From: Ceratotherium simum simum
Lineage: Eukaryota > Chordata > Mammalia > Perissodactyla > Rhinocerotidae
Length of the DNA stretch: 64,000 bases
NCBI RefSeq assembly: GCF_000283155.1
Contig: NW_004454181.1
Span: forward strand, 27,363,650 to 27,427,649
Reading direction: 5' to 3'
Below the pieces are notes generated by a model. The model worked only from the letters and a program-made list of their open reading frames with translations. It searched no databases and was not told where the DNA came from. A program made the position numbers and the translations under genes. Positions 33,816 through 45,947 of this stretch are shown piece by piece. Each line of letters opens with the position of its first letter. Positions within the stretch are counted from its first letter, which is position 1.

Positions 33816-34660
33816 GAACAGTGCCCTCATGCGGCAGTCCCAGTAACTGCGCAATACCTAATGATCAGGCTTCCGGGTTTTTCTCCTTCAGAAGATGGGA
33901 CCTAGAATTGCCCCTTTGGACTAAGGAACTGCCCTGAGAGTGATCCTGGGAAGGAAGACCTTCCAAGTAGGGAAAAAGAATCATTCTCAGAAGAAGTGGG
34001 ATGGGAACTCAAGTCATTCAATTTTAGTAACAAAAATCATGTGACATAGCATCCTTCTACGTGAAAACTGATTCACCAAGATCCTTTGGGTACCAATCTC
34101 CTACTGGCTACAACCCACCCAGCCGTCCTTAAATCTGTCTCACAGTTTTCCATCCTGTATGACTGTGAGGATATCACGCACCTGCTTGCCCACTGCCTTG
34201 CTCAAGTTCAGACACACTATGTCACTGTCATTTCCTCGTCAAAGAGAGAATTTAGGGGCTCACTTATTGAAGGCAAGAGAGGAACTAAACCCCTGACCTC
34301 CAGTGTCCCTTTTGTTCCTGGGGGTGGTTTGTAGGAGACCCACATTGCACTGGGAGTCGGGAGTCTTGACCCTGCGTCCCAGCTTAGCCATTAACTTGTG
34401 TGATCTGGAGCAAGTTGCTGGAGCTCCCTGAGCCCCACATCCCTCCTCAGGTAAATTGCCTCTGCACTGCCCACCTCAGGGCCTGCTCATTGGTTCAAAT
34501 AAAATTAAGGTTGTAGAAACCTACAAAAGACAGAATAAATAAATTGTCATTAACAATAAGTAATGTGGGGAGATTTTCTGCTGCAATATTGGCTTTTCTG
34601 CGTCTGCAGAGTTGAGGAACTAGGAAATAGGGTTCTGGTTCAGAAAAACAGCTGTTAAGT
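33816..34660. other. Intergenic, nothing firm
   Basis: A weak MIR-like piece near 34350-34460 ('gtgatctggagcaagttgctgg'). The AT-rich stretch 34490-34600 is unique. No gene supported. Confidence 0.4.
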
Positions 34661-34664
34661 GATC

Positions 34665-34810
34665 TTTCTGTGTGTGTGCGCATGTAGGTGTGCGTGCGTG
34701 TGTCTGCATCTCTCTCTGACTCCGTGTTTCTCTCTGTGTCCCTCTGTCTCTCTGTCTCTTCTTTTGCCCCACTGCTCTGTATCTCTCTGTCTCCCCCCTT
34801 CCCTGCTCTT
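34665..34810. repeat. TG-rich then CT-rich low-complexity tract
   Basis: TGTGTGTGCGCATG near 34669 passes into TCTCTCTGTGTCCCTCTGTC and similar runs. It produces the long frames seen on both strands here, which are not genes. Confidence 0.85.
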
Positions 34811-35199
34811 CCTCCACGTTTTCCCAGTCACAGCCAGGCCAGAGCCGAAGTGTTTTCACAAACGGCAGCTCAAGGCTCTTTTAGACCAGGTGTGCCGTCC
34901 CCTAATGGCTGTGCTTGGCAAGATCAGACCAAGTCAAGACAGCCTCTGGGTTTTTCTGGGGCTCTGGCTCCAGGCTTGGAAGGCAGAGCATCTCAGTCTC
35001 TTGCAAGTTGCAGTCTCAAGCAACTCTTGCAAGTCTCTTGTGAAAACGGGACCTCAGTGGCAGATCAGGGCAGAGAGGCCCCAGGGGGTGGTGGGGAGAG
35101 GGGGTCTTCCAGCACTTGGTGACTGATGGCTTCAGGCCAAGGTAGACAGCACTGAAGCCCCCAGATCTGCCCTGCTTCCTGCCTACCGATGGCCTCTGC
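34811..35199. other. Intergenic, nothing recognised
   Basis: Two overlapping plus frames (34659-35126, 34688-35122) start in the low-complexity tract and run through. No domain is visible. Confidence 0.45.
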
Positions 35200-35345
35200 C
35201 AGCTGTCTTGCCAGTGCAGCCTCTGGGGCTTAATCCATATGTGCCTCAGTTTCTTTTTCTATAAAATGGGAATATCGATCGTTATTATGGGTTGTTTTGA
35301 GGATTAAATGAGTTACTATCTGTAAAGCACCAGGACCAATGTCTG
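35200..35345 (+). repeat. MIR SINE fragment, sense
   Basis: 'tgcctcagtttctttttctataaaatggg' and 'gaggattaaatgagttactatctgtaaagcacc' are the 3' half of MIR. Confidence 0.75.
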
Positions 35346-36305
35346 CACACCAGATTATGTAAATGAACAAATGAGATCATGGAATAATTAAGCATGTATC
35401 TCGTGTTTTGGATTTATTAGAAGTAAAATCAGAAGGCATGGTGGCTTTGTCCCTGGGGCTGTCCTGGGCAACATTTTTTTTTGTCGGACACTCGAATGAA
35501 GTCCTCCGATGTAAGACGGTGGAATGCACAGAGGGTGTGCCAGGGGACAGCAGTAGCTGGGGAAGGACAGAATCTGATTCCCAGTTTAGGAAAGTGGAAG
35601 CAGTTCTCCCAAGGTGAGAGAGGGTTTGGAAGAGTTGAGGTGACCAGGAAGACATGACATCGTAGCAGCTTGTATGACGTCCATTTAAACACAGAACATA
35701 ATGTGCTGCCACCAAAGTGAATGCAATCTCAGGCTGCATTAATAGAAGTAGTTCTTATAGAAAAGAGGAAGGTGATGTCCTTCCCTCTACTCTGGTCAGC
35801 CTATGTCCTATTCTGGGCAATTTAAGAGGGATGTGGACCCGTTTGGTGGTATCCCCAGATCTTCTCATCAATTGCACTGGGTCTCTCCCCTCCCTCATTA
35901 TCCCTGACCGTCAGGAGCTGTTGAGAAATGCCAGTAGCTCCTGCCTTCCAAACATTCTCAATTACGCAGAACTCGCAGAATTCACCCAACTCTCCCCTGG
36001 TGAAAGCGTGCCTGGAGCATGAGTCCTGCTGTAGGTCAAGAATTCTGCTTTATCAGTAGCTACAAAAACATTACCCTGATCCCAGGGGCAAAGTTTAGCC
36101 CGTTTGGCAACTCCTCGTATCACCTGGTCTCAGGAGATCCTGTGTCCGGGTGGTCTCAGAGACTAGGTGGCCCATCTCAAAGTCTTCAAGGCCCCCTGCC
36201 ACCTTTCTGCAGCCTAATTTCCTAAGCTGATCTCCCATTACTCCTCTTTATACGTATACAACTCAGCCAAAGAAGAACACAGTTCAGCTTTTTCAAAAGT
36301 ACATG
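35346..36305. other. Intergenic, nothing recognised
   Basis: Several frames of 60-120 codons on both strands without family motifs. Unique-looking sequence. Confidence 0.45.
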
Positions 36306-36309
36306 CTAT

Positions 36310-36800
36310 ATTAGTTGTTTTTGATTGCAAGGGGCAGAATGTTAACTCTGACTTGGTTGACCAAGAAAGGAAAATTTATTGGCTCATGTGACTGAGATGT
36401 ACAGGGTTGTCTGGCATCAGGCCCAGCTGGATCCAGCACCTTAGGGTCTCTGTATCTTGATCCCTTGGCTCTGTGTTAACTTCATTCTCAGACTAGCTTT
36501 CTCCTAGGAAGCTGCAAAATGGTTGTTGAAAGCTCCAGACTCAAATCTTGCGGCTCAACAACGCTAGTAGAAATAGAATCTCTCTGCTGCAAGAGTTTGA
36601 GCCCAAGGCCCAGGAATTGACAATCATAGAACAGACTAAGTTTATCGTCCATCTCAAATCAAGTCTTGTGGCAAAAGGCATTGAACACGGTGATTGAACA
36701 GGCCCAAGGCACATGCACCAGGATGCAGGGGAAGAGACCCCATAAGAGTTGAGGCTACCATGAGGATCAGTGTTGCTAACAGCACATGGCTTGAGAGTGG
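36310..36800 (-). repeat. Old unclassified interspersed repeat, antisense
   Basis: AAATTTATTGGCTCATGTGA near 36372 followed by 'gcccagctggatccagcacc' is shared with copies at 38180 and (in part) 41655, and in reverse at 31090 and 37270. The family is common in mammals, but I cannot name it by eye. Confidence 0.55.
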
Positions 36801-37265
36801 GAAAGGGTGGGTCCCTAAGGCACAAGGTTCATTCTGTAATTAGATGCAGGGGAAGTGGGTGATGGGCAGACCACAGCATATGCCCACCACCATACATGCT
36901 GTATCAGTCCTCCCAGCAACCCCGAGAACAAAGGAAGTAAAGCCAGGAAGGGCACCTCTGGATGTTGAAGGGAAAGTCCCGCAATTCTTCAGGATGCCTT
37001 ATTGGCTATGGGAGAGGACTGGAAGAAAAGACGAGGGAGCCATGGAGAGGATTTTGAACTTTGAAAGTTGACCTTCCTGCAAGGATCATGCCTAATGAAA
37101 AGAGAGATGCCTCTGGAACCTGGGCCCAGAATCAGGGAGGGAGACCCAGGGAGCAGGAGAGGAATCATGCGCAGACACTACCCAACACCCTTTGTTCCCT
37201 TCCTTCCTTCTTGAAGAGCCCTGCACTGTTCAGGTGTCCACTCAGCCCAGCCTCAGGGTGAATCA
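36801..37265. other. Intergenic, nothing recognised
   Basis: Unique sequence. Short plus frames only. Confidence 0.45.
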
Positions 37266-37269
37266 TGAT

Positions 37270-37680
37270 TGGTCCAAGCCCATCACGATACTCACACCCC
37301 TCTTGCCAACCACTGGACTAGGTGTAAACATGTGATGTGATTCTGACCAATAATATGCAGGGGGCTTTTCAGAACCATTTTCTTCACTGATAAAAAGAAA
37401 CACACAAGAAGAAACAGACCATCCTCCTATGCTGGATGTTGTCGTGTCTGGAAGTGCAGCAGCCACCTTGTAACCAAGAAGAGAGCCAGCCTGAGGGCCA
37501 GTTGACACTCAAGGAGGACAGAGCAGAAAAATGGAAAGAATCTGAGCCCTTGGTTATGATGCTAACCCACTGAATTAACCAACCCTGAAGCCATCCTACT
37601 TCAGGACTTCTTAGAAGGTATTGTAATAAATTTCCCTTATTGTCTAGGCCAATCACATTGGAGTTTTCTCTTATTGTAGC
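37270..37680 (+). repeat. Old unclassified interspersed repeat, sense
   Basis: 'tgattctgaccaataatatgc' near 37339, 'ccaccttgtaaccaagaagagagcc' near 37472 and 'ttgtaataaatttcccttattgtctagg' near 37620 follow the order of this family. Confidence 0.5.
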
Positions 37681-37799
37681 CGTAGGGCACTAAGGGTCTC
37701 AAATAGGCTTTGCTTATTGAGAGGGTCCCTGAAGAGAGAGGACGTTGTCAACACCAGGTGTTGAGGCTCTAGGCAAACCGCATGGCCATTCTGGGAAGT

Positions 37800-38020
37800 G
37801 TAGAATGATGGAAAGAGGATGACCTTCAGAGTCATAATCCTAGATCCATCACTTACTAGCTGTGTGCCCTTGAACACATTAATTCACCTCTCTAGACCTC
37901 GGTGTTTTCATCTGTAAAACGGGAAGAATAACCTGTGCTTCATCAAGTTGTCGTGAGGATTGAGACCATGTACAGAGTCCTGACATACAGTTATAACGGT
38001 CATTCACGGAAGGGTCACTT
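37800..38020 (+). repeat. MIR SINE, sense
   Basis: 'cacttactagctgtgtgcccttgaacac', then 'ctctagacctcggtgttttcatctgtaaaacggg', across most of MIR. Confidence 0.85.
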
Positions 38021-38084
38021 TTATCTGTACATCAGGATCAGGATCTCAATGATGACCAAACAATGATTTACAAAGTGGTGACAT

Positions 38085-38800
38085 TTTATCAGAATTTCCT
38101 CAGAAGCTTTTTGAAAAATCCAGATTCCTGGACTCCATCCATGGAGATCATGATTCAATAGATCTGAGATAGAGGTCTATGTATTAGTCAGAATTTTCTC
38201 TGAGTTGCAAGTAGCAGAAACTCAACTCAAACTGGCTGAAGCAAAAAAAATAAATAGCAATTTATTGGCTCATGTAACAGAATAGCCCAGGGGGATAAAC
38301 TTCAGACCTGGCTGGATCGAGGTGCTCATAACATGTCACAAGGTGTGTCTGTCTATCTCTCTCTCTCTCTCATCCCTTGTCATGGTTTGCCTCTGTGTTG
38401 GCTTCATTCTGAACCAGCAGTTCCAAGCTGACAGCTACCAGCCTAGGACCTCCAAGAAAAGAGAGCATGTCTTCCTCTACAGCTCTGCCAAAATCCTGGG
38501 GCTGCTGCTCCAGCCTAGCTTTGACCCTGGGCTGATCACTCTGTCTGTTATTGGCCAGGACTGGGGAACATGCTTGCCCCTGGAGACTGAGTGAGCAGGG
38601 TCTCCACCCAAACCACATGGGTTGTGTTCGGGCCAGGGATGGCTCTCTAAGGTAACACAGGGGCTATCCTCAGGGGAAGAGGAAATGGGTGCTGAGCAGG
38701 CAAACACACTACAGGGCTTAGAATCCGTATTTCTTACCAAGTCGCTCAGCTGATTCTGATGCACAGGCAGCTTTGGGAATGACTACCAGATAGATCACTG
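38085..38800 (+). repeat. MER5A hAT element, split by another repeat
   Basis: The first part (38085-38178) reads 'tcagaatttcctcagaagctttttgaaaaatcc' and 'gattcaatagatctgagatag'. The second part (about 38722-38800) reads 'gaatccgtatttcttaccaag' and 'gctgattctgatgcac'. Together they restore the MER5A order around a 540-bp insertion. Confidence 0.6.
38180..38720 (-). repeat. Old unclassified interspersed repeat, inside MER5A
   Basis: It begins TATTAGTCAGAATTTTCTCT, then 'aatttattggctcatgtaacagaa' and 'cctctgtgttggcttcattctg', with a short (TC)n. It is the longest copy of this family in the window. Confidence 0.6.
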
Positions 38801-39655
38801 GTTTCAGGACGTCTTAGAGTCATGGAATCCCTTTCTTCCTAGGAAATCTTAAACAGAAGCAAATAAACAAAATAGATCCAAAAATGGCCCTGCCCTGGTG
38901 GAGGGAGGGGTTTGGGGGCTTCCCGTATCCCCCAAGCAACCCCTAAGGCCCCCAGGGGCTCCCTGAGCTCCCCGATTTCATTGGTCTCTGAGGTCCCTTT
39001 CGCTCTGACGCTCCAACCTTGCATTTGGTGCAATGGGCAGGGCGGGGTGGCTGGGGAGTCTGAAAGAGCTCACCTAATGCTGTTTCCCCCTCCAGCCCAC
39101 GCCCCTGCCTTAGAAGCCAGTGCCAGAGCAGTAAATAGGGACGGGAGGGGCCAGCGGCTGGCTTAGAAGGTGCGTCAGACATGCCACATGAGATGCTTCT
39201 GGCTTTGAAAGCCCATCCTGGCCTGAGGCCAAACAGCTTCCTGGGCTCTGCAGAGGGCTGGGCCCTGGGGCCGCGTAGGCGGTGATGATCCGCCTGTCTG
39301 CCAGTGACAGAGGGGATGGCGGCAGTGCTGCATCATTGTAGAAGAGGGAGATGCTACGGGTACACACTGGCTGGGAGACGTGGTGGAGGGTGAAGTCAAT
39401 TTCACACTTTATTAGTCAGTCCGGGGCCAATTGAGGCCATCCTGAGACTGGGCTAGGCCCCGACTCTCCCTCCTCCCTTCTCCAGCAGGAAAGGCCTCTG
39501 TCGCCTGAAACTCTTCTTGTCGAAGGAGCAGTATTTTTTTCTACTCAAAACCCCACAGCATTCAAACAAGGAGTTGGGATCCCTTTCATTCTGCAAGAGA
39601 CTGCTGCAGCTGAGAGGTGGACAAATCAGATGGGGGTGGGGGGCGGTTGAGCCAC
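38801..39655. other. Intergenic, unique sequence
   Basis: No repeat or exon recognised. GC-rich overlapping frames on both strands (38839-39405) lack domain signatures. Confidence 0.45.
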
Positions 39656-39659
39656 GTTG

Positions 39660-40240
39660 TTTATTTATTCATTTATTCATCCATCATCCATTCAACAGAC
39701 AATGTAATGGGAGCCTACTGTGTGCCAGCAAACTGAGTTTGGTGCTGTGTAATAAAACATAACGCCCTCAGGGAACCCTCATTCCTTCACCAGCTTTCCA
39801 CTGAGCACCTACCATATACCAGACACCATGCCAGGCCCTGGGGATGCAGTGCGAATAGGCAGACACGGCCTCTGCCCTCACAGAGCTAACTCGGTGGGAG
39901 AGATCCTCGAGTAAAAAGGCAATTTCAACAGAGAGGGAGAAGGATCCGAGCAGAGGCACACCCAAGAAGAGTACCTGAACCAAGCAAGGAAGGCTTCCTG
40001 GAGGAAGTGACATGTCACTGAAACTTGAAGGATGACTTAGCAGGGATGAAGGAGGAGTGGGGAAGGATGTACCACCCAGATGAAAGAGCAAGTGTGAAGG
40101 AGGCCAGAGAGAGCCATGTGGAAGATTCAGCTCAGTCAGAACACAGCGTTCAAGGAGGGGGAGGGATAAACAGGGGCCAGACCGTGAAGCCATGACCAGG
40201 AGCCCTGGGTTCGGATCTGTATATCTGAAAGCTGACCTTG
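39660..40240 (-). repeat. L2 LINE, antisense
   Basis: TTTATTCATTTATTCATCCA, 'ctgagcacctaccatataccagacaccatgccaggccctgg' and 'gaaggcttcctggaggaagtgacatg' show a well-ordered antisense L2. The 174-codon minus frame here (39768-40292) is an L2 artefact. Confidence 0.8.
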
Positions 40241-40789
40241 GTGGGGGCCTTGTGAAGAACACAGGGAAGGCGGGAGGAACTGGAGGCAGCATATGCGGTC
40301 AGAAGCTGTTGCAAGATGGCAGGTGAGTGCTCATGGAGCCCCAACCTGGGTTCACTGGCAGTGGGGATGGTGAAAAGTGCGTGTCTTTGGGAGAGCTGAG
40401 GGATGTCATGCTCTGTGGGGGTTCTCTGTAGGTCAGAGTTTGGGTACAAAAGATAGAGACTGGACTGGGAGTCAGATGAAGCTGGGTTCAGAATCTGCTC
40501 TATTCCTAAGACCAATGTGGCCCTCGGCAAGTCCTGAACCTCTCTGGGCCTCCTTCATAAAATGAGACTCTGTGCCCATCTAGCGAGATAACAGTGCATG
40601 GAAAGGCGTGCACACGGGTCATCCGTAAGGGACATTAAGGAGCTTGTGAAGAGAACGGGATGAACTCAAAACTCAGTGCACAGGAAAACATCTCAATGCA
40701 ATCCGTCCGCTTCCCTCAGGGAACGCTCATTAACCTTTCATTAATGTCAACAAACACAGATCCAGTGTCCTCTCTTCATAAACTGGGGG
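40241..40789. other. Intergenic with MIR-like remnants
   Basis: A weak MIR-type piece lies near 40450-40570 ('aagtcctgaacctctctgggcc'). Otherwise unique. A CATTAACCTTTCATTAATGTC near-palindrome sits near 40728. Confidence 0.4.
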
Positions 40790-41652
40790 TGAGATCCTAG
40801 CTCTGGCCCTCTCTCTGTGGCCTTTCTGTCACATGACTTCTTGGAGCCTCAGTTTTCTCATCTGTAAAATGGGGATAACAATACAATCATGGCAGGGCTG
40901 TTGTGGGGATTGACTGAGAAGCTGTGTGAAAGGTGCTCAGCACAGTTCCTGGTACATAGTAGGTGTTGATAAACGGTGGTTAGGACTCTCGTTAATATTC
41001 TCCAGTCTTATCACCACCAGGTACCATGAGCACTTCCTTTGTGCCAAATCTGATGCCTTGCTGGGCATCAGTGATGAGCAGAAAATAATAAAAATGTCTG
41101 TAAATATTTATTAAACGCTTACCTGATCTAAGTGCTTTTTGGGTGCGTGTGTGTGTACATTAATTAATTCCCCATGGCAGCCCCATGATGTAGCTCCTAT
41201 TATTATCAACTCTGTTTTACAGTAGAGGAGGCCGAGGCTCAGAGAAGGTGAAGAACTTTCCCAAAGTCACACCATGGTTAAGGAGGAATTGGATTTGATC
41301 CTGATCACACATATGATGCCATCAGCCTCTTAAGGTCTGGGGTCAGCAGTCCAGCGTCGAGCTGGTCTTTCTGCTGAATCTGCTCTACTGGAGAGCCACT
41401 CAGGACCTCCTTGATTCTGAATGACAGTGACTCCACGTAGTGGTCGAGCACTCTGGCGTCCGACAGCCTGGGTTCAAATCCCAGCTCTACTGCTTGGAGT
41501 CTGTGTGACCTTGAGCACATTACTTAACTTCTCTGTTCCTCAGTTCTTCCTAACACCTCATAGAATCATTGTGAGGTAACAGCATAAATGAGATCGTGCA
41601 TCCAAAGTGCTTGGCCCAGTGCCTGGCACACACAAGTGCCCAAGTAAGGTTG
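40790..41652. repeat. Cluster of three MIR SINEs
   Basis: Sense MIR at 40790-40985 ('gcctcagttttctcatctgtaaaatgggg'), antisense MIR at about 41100-41310 ('gaggccgaggctcagagaaggtg'), and sense MIR at 41430-41652 ('gggttcaaatcccagctctactgcttgg'). Confidence 0.85.
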
Positions 41653-41654
41653 GC

Positions 41655-42010
41655 TATTATTTTGAAGTGAAAGGGGAATTTATTGGTGCCTGTAAGCCTA
41701 CGAAGTATAGGAAGGACAAGGGTGGAGCCGACCTTGGATCACTGAGCTGCAGGCCTTGAACACTCAGAGGGCGTCTACCTGTGTCTGTGACTCTTTCTAT
41801 TTGTCTGGTTCTGTCTCTAGCAGACTCTCTCCCTCTCTGTCTCTCTCTCTTGTTCACTCATTCTCTATTGCTATCTTGTCCTTTCTCTGTCACTCCTCCT
41901 TGTGTCTGTCTGTCTGTCTGTGTCTCTCTCTCTCTCTTTCCGTTATCTCCTTTTCTCTCTTCTCTCCTTCTCTTCACATGCTGGCTTCATTCTCTTGGCC
42001 CACGTTCCCA
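41655..42010 (-). repeat. Old unclassified repeat with CT-rich tract
   Basis: GGGGAATTTATTGGTGCCTG near 41672 belongs to the family at 38180. The inner part is expanded into CTCTCTGTCTCTCTCTCTTG and TGTCTGTCTGTCTGTG low-complexity runs at about 41810-41970. Confidence 0.6.
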
Positions 42011-42149
42011 AGATGTGGAACCATGGGCCTCAAGTAGGTTTGCTAGCTAAAATACAGGGCACCTAGTTACATTTGAATTTCAGATAAACCATGAATAATT
42101 TCTCAGTACAAGCATGTCCCATTTGGGAATACAGAAGATTATTTGAATT

Positions 42150-43230
42150 TGGCTTTGAATAAGAGGGATAATATCCCTACCTTTGAGGAGCCTGCTTTCC
42201 AATGGGGGAATCAGACAACAAACTAACCAGAAAATGAGAGCTAGTGGGCCGGCCCCGTGGCTTAGCGGTTAAGTGCTCGCGCCCTGCTGCTGGCGGCCCG
42301 GGTTTGGATCCCGGGCACGCACGGACGCACCGCTTGTTCAGCCATGCTGAGGCCGCGTCCCACATGCAGCAACTAGAAGGATGTGCAGCTATGACATACA
42401 ACTATCTACTGGGGCTTTGGGGGAAAAATAAATAAATAAAATTATTTAAAAAAAAAAAAAGAAAATGAGAGCTAGAGATCCCATCGGTAATGGCAGTAAG
42501 ACAGGGTGATGCAGAGTGAGGGATGGGGTCGGGCAGGGAGGAGTGGAGGTTACCCAGACGGAGTGGTCAGCGGAGGCATCGCTGAGGAGCTGACCCGTGT
42601 GGCAGGAAGCCAGCTGTGGGCAGATCTGGCAGAAGAGCATCCCAGGGAACGGAGGGCCAGTGCAGAGTCCCTGCGTCGGGGACGAGCTTGGAGTACCTGA
42701 GGAAGGGAAAGAGAGCGAGCAAGCGTGGCTGCAGGGCAGTGATGGTGGGGGGGCTTGACACAGTGGGAGGGAGGCGGGGGCCCGCCACATGGGGCCTTTC
42801 AGGTCCGAGTAAGGATTTTGAGTTTTGTTCAGTTTTAAGCAGAGGGTGACATTCTCTAATTTACTCTTCCGAAAAATCACTCTGCTCTATGGACAGTGAG
42901 CTGAGGGGGAAGGACAAGAGTGGAACAGAGTGACCATCAGGAGGGCCCTGCAGGGTCCAGGTGAGAGATGCTGCTGCTTTGCCTGGAGTGGAGGTAGTGG
43001 AAACCTGGAGAAATGGACGGATTTCAGGAAGGTTTGGGAGGTAAAGTTGACAGGCCTCGCCAGAGGACTGAATGTGAGGGGCTGAGAGGAAGAGAGGAAT
43101 CAGAGTGAATCCCAGGTTTTTGGCATGAACAACTGAGTGGATGATGATGCCATTCACCGAGAGGAGATTGCAGGAAGAGTGGCTTTGGGGTCGCGGTTGC
43201 AGGCTAGATATTTGTTGGCTCTGTACCTTA
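42150..43230 (-). repeat. Long L2 LINE, antisense, split by an ERE
   Basis: 'cctacctttgaggagcctgc' begins it. After the ERE it continues with 'tgagttttgttcagttttaagcagagggtgac' near 42818, 'gcagggtccaggtgagagatgc' near 42949 and 'cccaggtttttggcatgaacaactgagtggatgatgatgcc' near 43111. It is the longest L2 here. Confidence 0.75.
42245..42460 (+). mobile_element. ERE SINE, sense, young
   Basis: Near-complete head and core with GGTTTGGATCCC B-box and (AAAT)n/poly-A tail. A perfect 15-bp TSD, GAAAATGAGAGCTAG, is at 42230-42244 and 42461-42475. Confidence 0.97.
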
Positions 43231-44079
43231 CAGGAGGTGAAGAAGTGTGACAGACTCTTGTGGGAGGAAGTGATATAATTCAAATTCCATATTCAATTTT
43301 ATTAAAAATAATGTTAACTGCCTATTGAAATACATTAAGAAAAACAACAAGCCCATTATCATTGCAATACAAACTACAGAAAGTAAATCTGGACCAAGTG
43401 TTTTAGGCTGGAAGCTGTGATTCTCCACATGGGGGTGGGGGACACATGACTCCTAAGGGGAGTGCCATATCTTGGACTCTCTGGCCTGGGAGGTGGCCAG
43501 GGGGTGGTGTGAAGGGGCAGGAGATGAATGTTGAGATTTTTCCAATTGTGTGTGTGTCATTGTGTTTGTGTCTTCATTTAGGCTTGCTGTTCTGCCCCAT
43601 AGCTTTTGGAGGGGGCGATGAAAAACGAGTTTGAGATATTTAGAAATTAAAAAAAAAAAAAAAAGTAGGGAGAAGGTATGCTCACAAACACCAGCCACAT
43701 CGGCAGGCTATCTACAACTGCTCTGGGCTGATGGGGAAGCGCCTTGAGAGAGCGCGGTAATTCAAGACGGCAGACTCGACTCACCAGAGAGTATCTGAGG
43801 ACGTGGTCACAGTTAGGTTCCCAGGGGAATAACTTTGGCCTCTTAAGACATCCGCTTGCTTTCAGTTTTGAAAGAGCTGACATAGTGAGGGGGTATTTTT
43901 CAGAGTCTGAGGTGGTGAAGGGTCAGGAACACAGACATTAGAGGAAAGGTTGAAAGAACGTGGCGTGTTGGCCCAGAGAAGAGAAAACTCGGGTGCGGGG
44001 TCGCTGTCTGCAAAGTTTGGAAGGAATACCTCAGTGGGGGAAGGAGGGAGCAAAATTGGCTTGTGTGATCAAGGATCAA
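43231..44079. other. Intergenic, nothing recognised
   Basis: A 16-base A-run occurs near 43649. The AT-rich stretch 43280-43400 is unique. No supported gene. Confidence 0.45.
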
Positions 44080-44270
44080 TCCTTTATTAAGCACTCATAC
44101 GTCCCAGATACAGTGACAAACGCTTCCATGCCTTATCCCATTTCGCCATCCCAATCCCTTGAGGTAGGACTATTTCCTGGTTTACCCACAAAGAGGGAAG
44201 TGAGGTTTTCGAGGGATGAAGTAACTTGTGCAAAGAGGTCACGCAGCTGGTAAGTGTGGAGCTCGGACAT
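44080..44270 (-). repeat. MIR SINE, antisense
   Basis: 'ttaagcactcatacgtcccagatac' then 'gatgaagtaacttgtgcaaagaggtcacgcagctgg'. Confidence 0.7.
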
Positions 44271-45620
44271 TTTGCAGTGTGAGGTCTGGGCTCCTGACCA
44301 CCACCGCCTCGTCATCCCTGACCTCTCCCAGGTCCCGCCCACCTTGCTTCCTAGGTGCAGTCCTGCCCTCAGATGGGAGGGTTTCAAGCAGCTCTAGGCA
44401 GCCCCCAGGGCTCAATACGAAGTCCCTTGTGCTGAAAGCTGGACCCTAACCTTGTGCCCAGCTCTCAATTCTGCCTCCTGCCAGGATTTCCATGTTGTAA
44501 GCGGGCCTGATCCCTGAGTCCCCAGGGCCTGGTACTTGAACCTCAACCCAAAGACTGGGACCCTACTGCCCACTCTCTGCCCTGGCCTTGATCTCTGTCC
44601 TGCCTGGACACTGGGAGATACCTGTCCTCAAACGTCCCCCTGGGGCACCGACCACCTGCTGGACACCTGCTGCCTCCCCCCACATCCCTGGGGAGTGTGC
44701 CCTGAGATCACCATGCCCTCCCAACCTCACAGTTCCTTACCTGACTCGACCCTCTTCCTAGCCCTGGCAGCTGGATCTGTGTTCCCAGCCCTGGCGCCGC
44801 CCAGGGGAGAGGCCATCCTAACTGCGACATCAGCTTGTCCTGTGAAATGCCTATGGGATGAAGTCCACAGTGACGGGCTGCTGTTGAGATTCGTGTTTGT
44901 TTTGTAGCTTGCAGCTCTTAGAGCTCCTATATGCCAAGCACTGAGTTGATCATGTAAAATGGATTCCCTCACGTAGCCTCAAACAGCCCTGTGAGTAGTG
45001 GATAGAAGCTACGCTGATTGCTGTTAACGCACAGGTCTTTCCCCAGGCCAGAGGCTCTGCTGATGTGCCAGGAGCCCTGAGACCCCAGAAACAAGACAAG
45101 CAGCCTCTTCCCTGGCCGGAAGCCCCACCCCACTTCCTGTCTCCCTGATCTGGGGCTCACTGGCCCCCTGAGCCAGGGCCCACGTGAGGCTCTGTGGCTG
45201 GAAGGAGGTGCCCTTTTCCTCCTGCCCACAGCCTGGATCTGCTCTCACACAGTGGCCCTTGGGTCTCCTCTGCGTCTGTCTGCACTGGGCCCTGCAGGAA
45301 CAGCCTTAGCTGGCCAAGACTAGGAGCACCTCAACAGATTCTCACAGCTACTGACCCCGGAGCGTGACCCGCTCAGCTGCTGTGTGCAGCTAAAGACACT
45401 TCCAAGAACAATGGGTGGGGAGGGCTGGACAGTCCCCTGACCCAGGGAAGGTGCAGCTGACCTGGTGATGTTTCCAATCTTCTCTGAGGGCTAGGCAGCC
45501 TGAGGGGCAGAGGCACCTGGGAGCCCCAGTCCCTTCCTGCACCCCTAGCTGCTGAATAGCATATCGGTCACTGTCCAGTCAGAAAGAGAACCACTCTAAG
45601 CCCTTTGAACAGAAGCAATT
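44271..45620. other. Intergenic, unique GC-rich sequence
   Basis: A small antisense MIR/L2 end at about 44915-45000. The plus frame at 44536-44907 is proline- and leucine-rich with no known domain or splice context. Confidence 0.45.
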
Positions 45621-45635
45621 TAATTTGGGAGGAGG

Positions 45636-45932
45636 GGGCCGGCCCCGTGGCTTAGCGGTTAAGTGCGCGCGCTCCGCTGCTGGCGGCCCAGGTTTGGATC
45701 CCGGGCGCGCACCGACACATCGCTTGTCCGGCCATGCTGAGGCCGCATCCCACATACGGCAACTAGAAGGATATGCAACTATGACACACAACTATCTACT
45801 GGGGCTTTGGGTGGGGGGGGGAAGGAGGAGGATTGGCAATAGATGTTAGCTCAGAGCCGGTCTTCCTCAGCAAAAAGAGGAGGACTAGCATGGAGGTTAG
45901 CTCAGGGCTGATCTTCCTCACAAAAAATAAAA
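45636..45932 (+). mobile_element. ERE SINE, sense, long-module form, young
   Basis: Very well preserved head (GGCCGGCCCCGTGGCTTAGC), core, G-run, then two GTTAGCTCAG modules. A perfect 15-bp TSD, TAATTTGGGAGGAGG, is at 45621-45635 and 45933-45947. It is closely similar to the copy at 25529. Confidence 0.97.
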
Positions 45933-45947
45933 TAATTTGGGAGGAGG

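Noticed and set aside
34659..35126. Plus-strand frames of 144-155 codons, serine/leucine-rich, possible signal peptide
   Set aside because: They arise from a TG/CT low-complexity tract, and two frames are open at once.
39768..40292. 174-codon minus-strand open frame
   Set aside because: It falls largely within an ancient L2 copy that is recognisable from the same phrases seen in other L2 copies here.
41810..41970. Possible coding repeat (Ser/Leu-rich frames)
   Set aside because: CT-rich low-complexity expansion in an old repeat.
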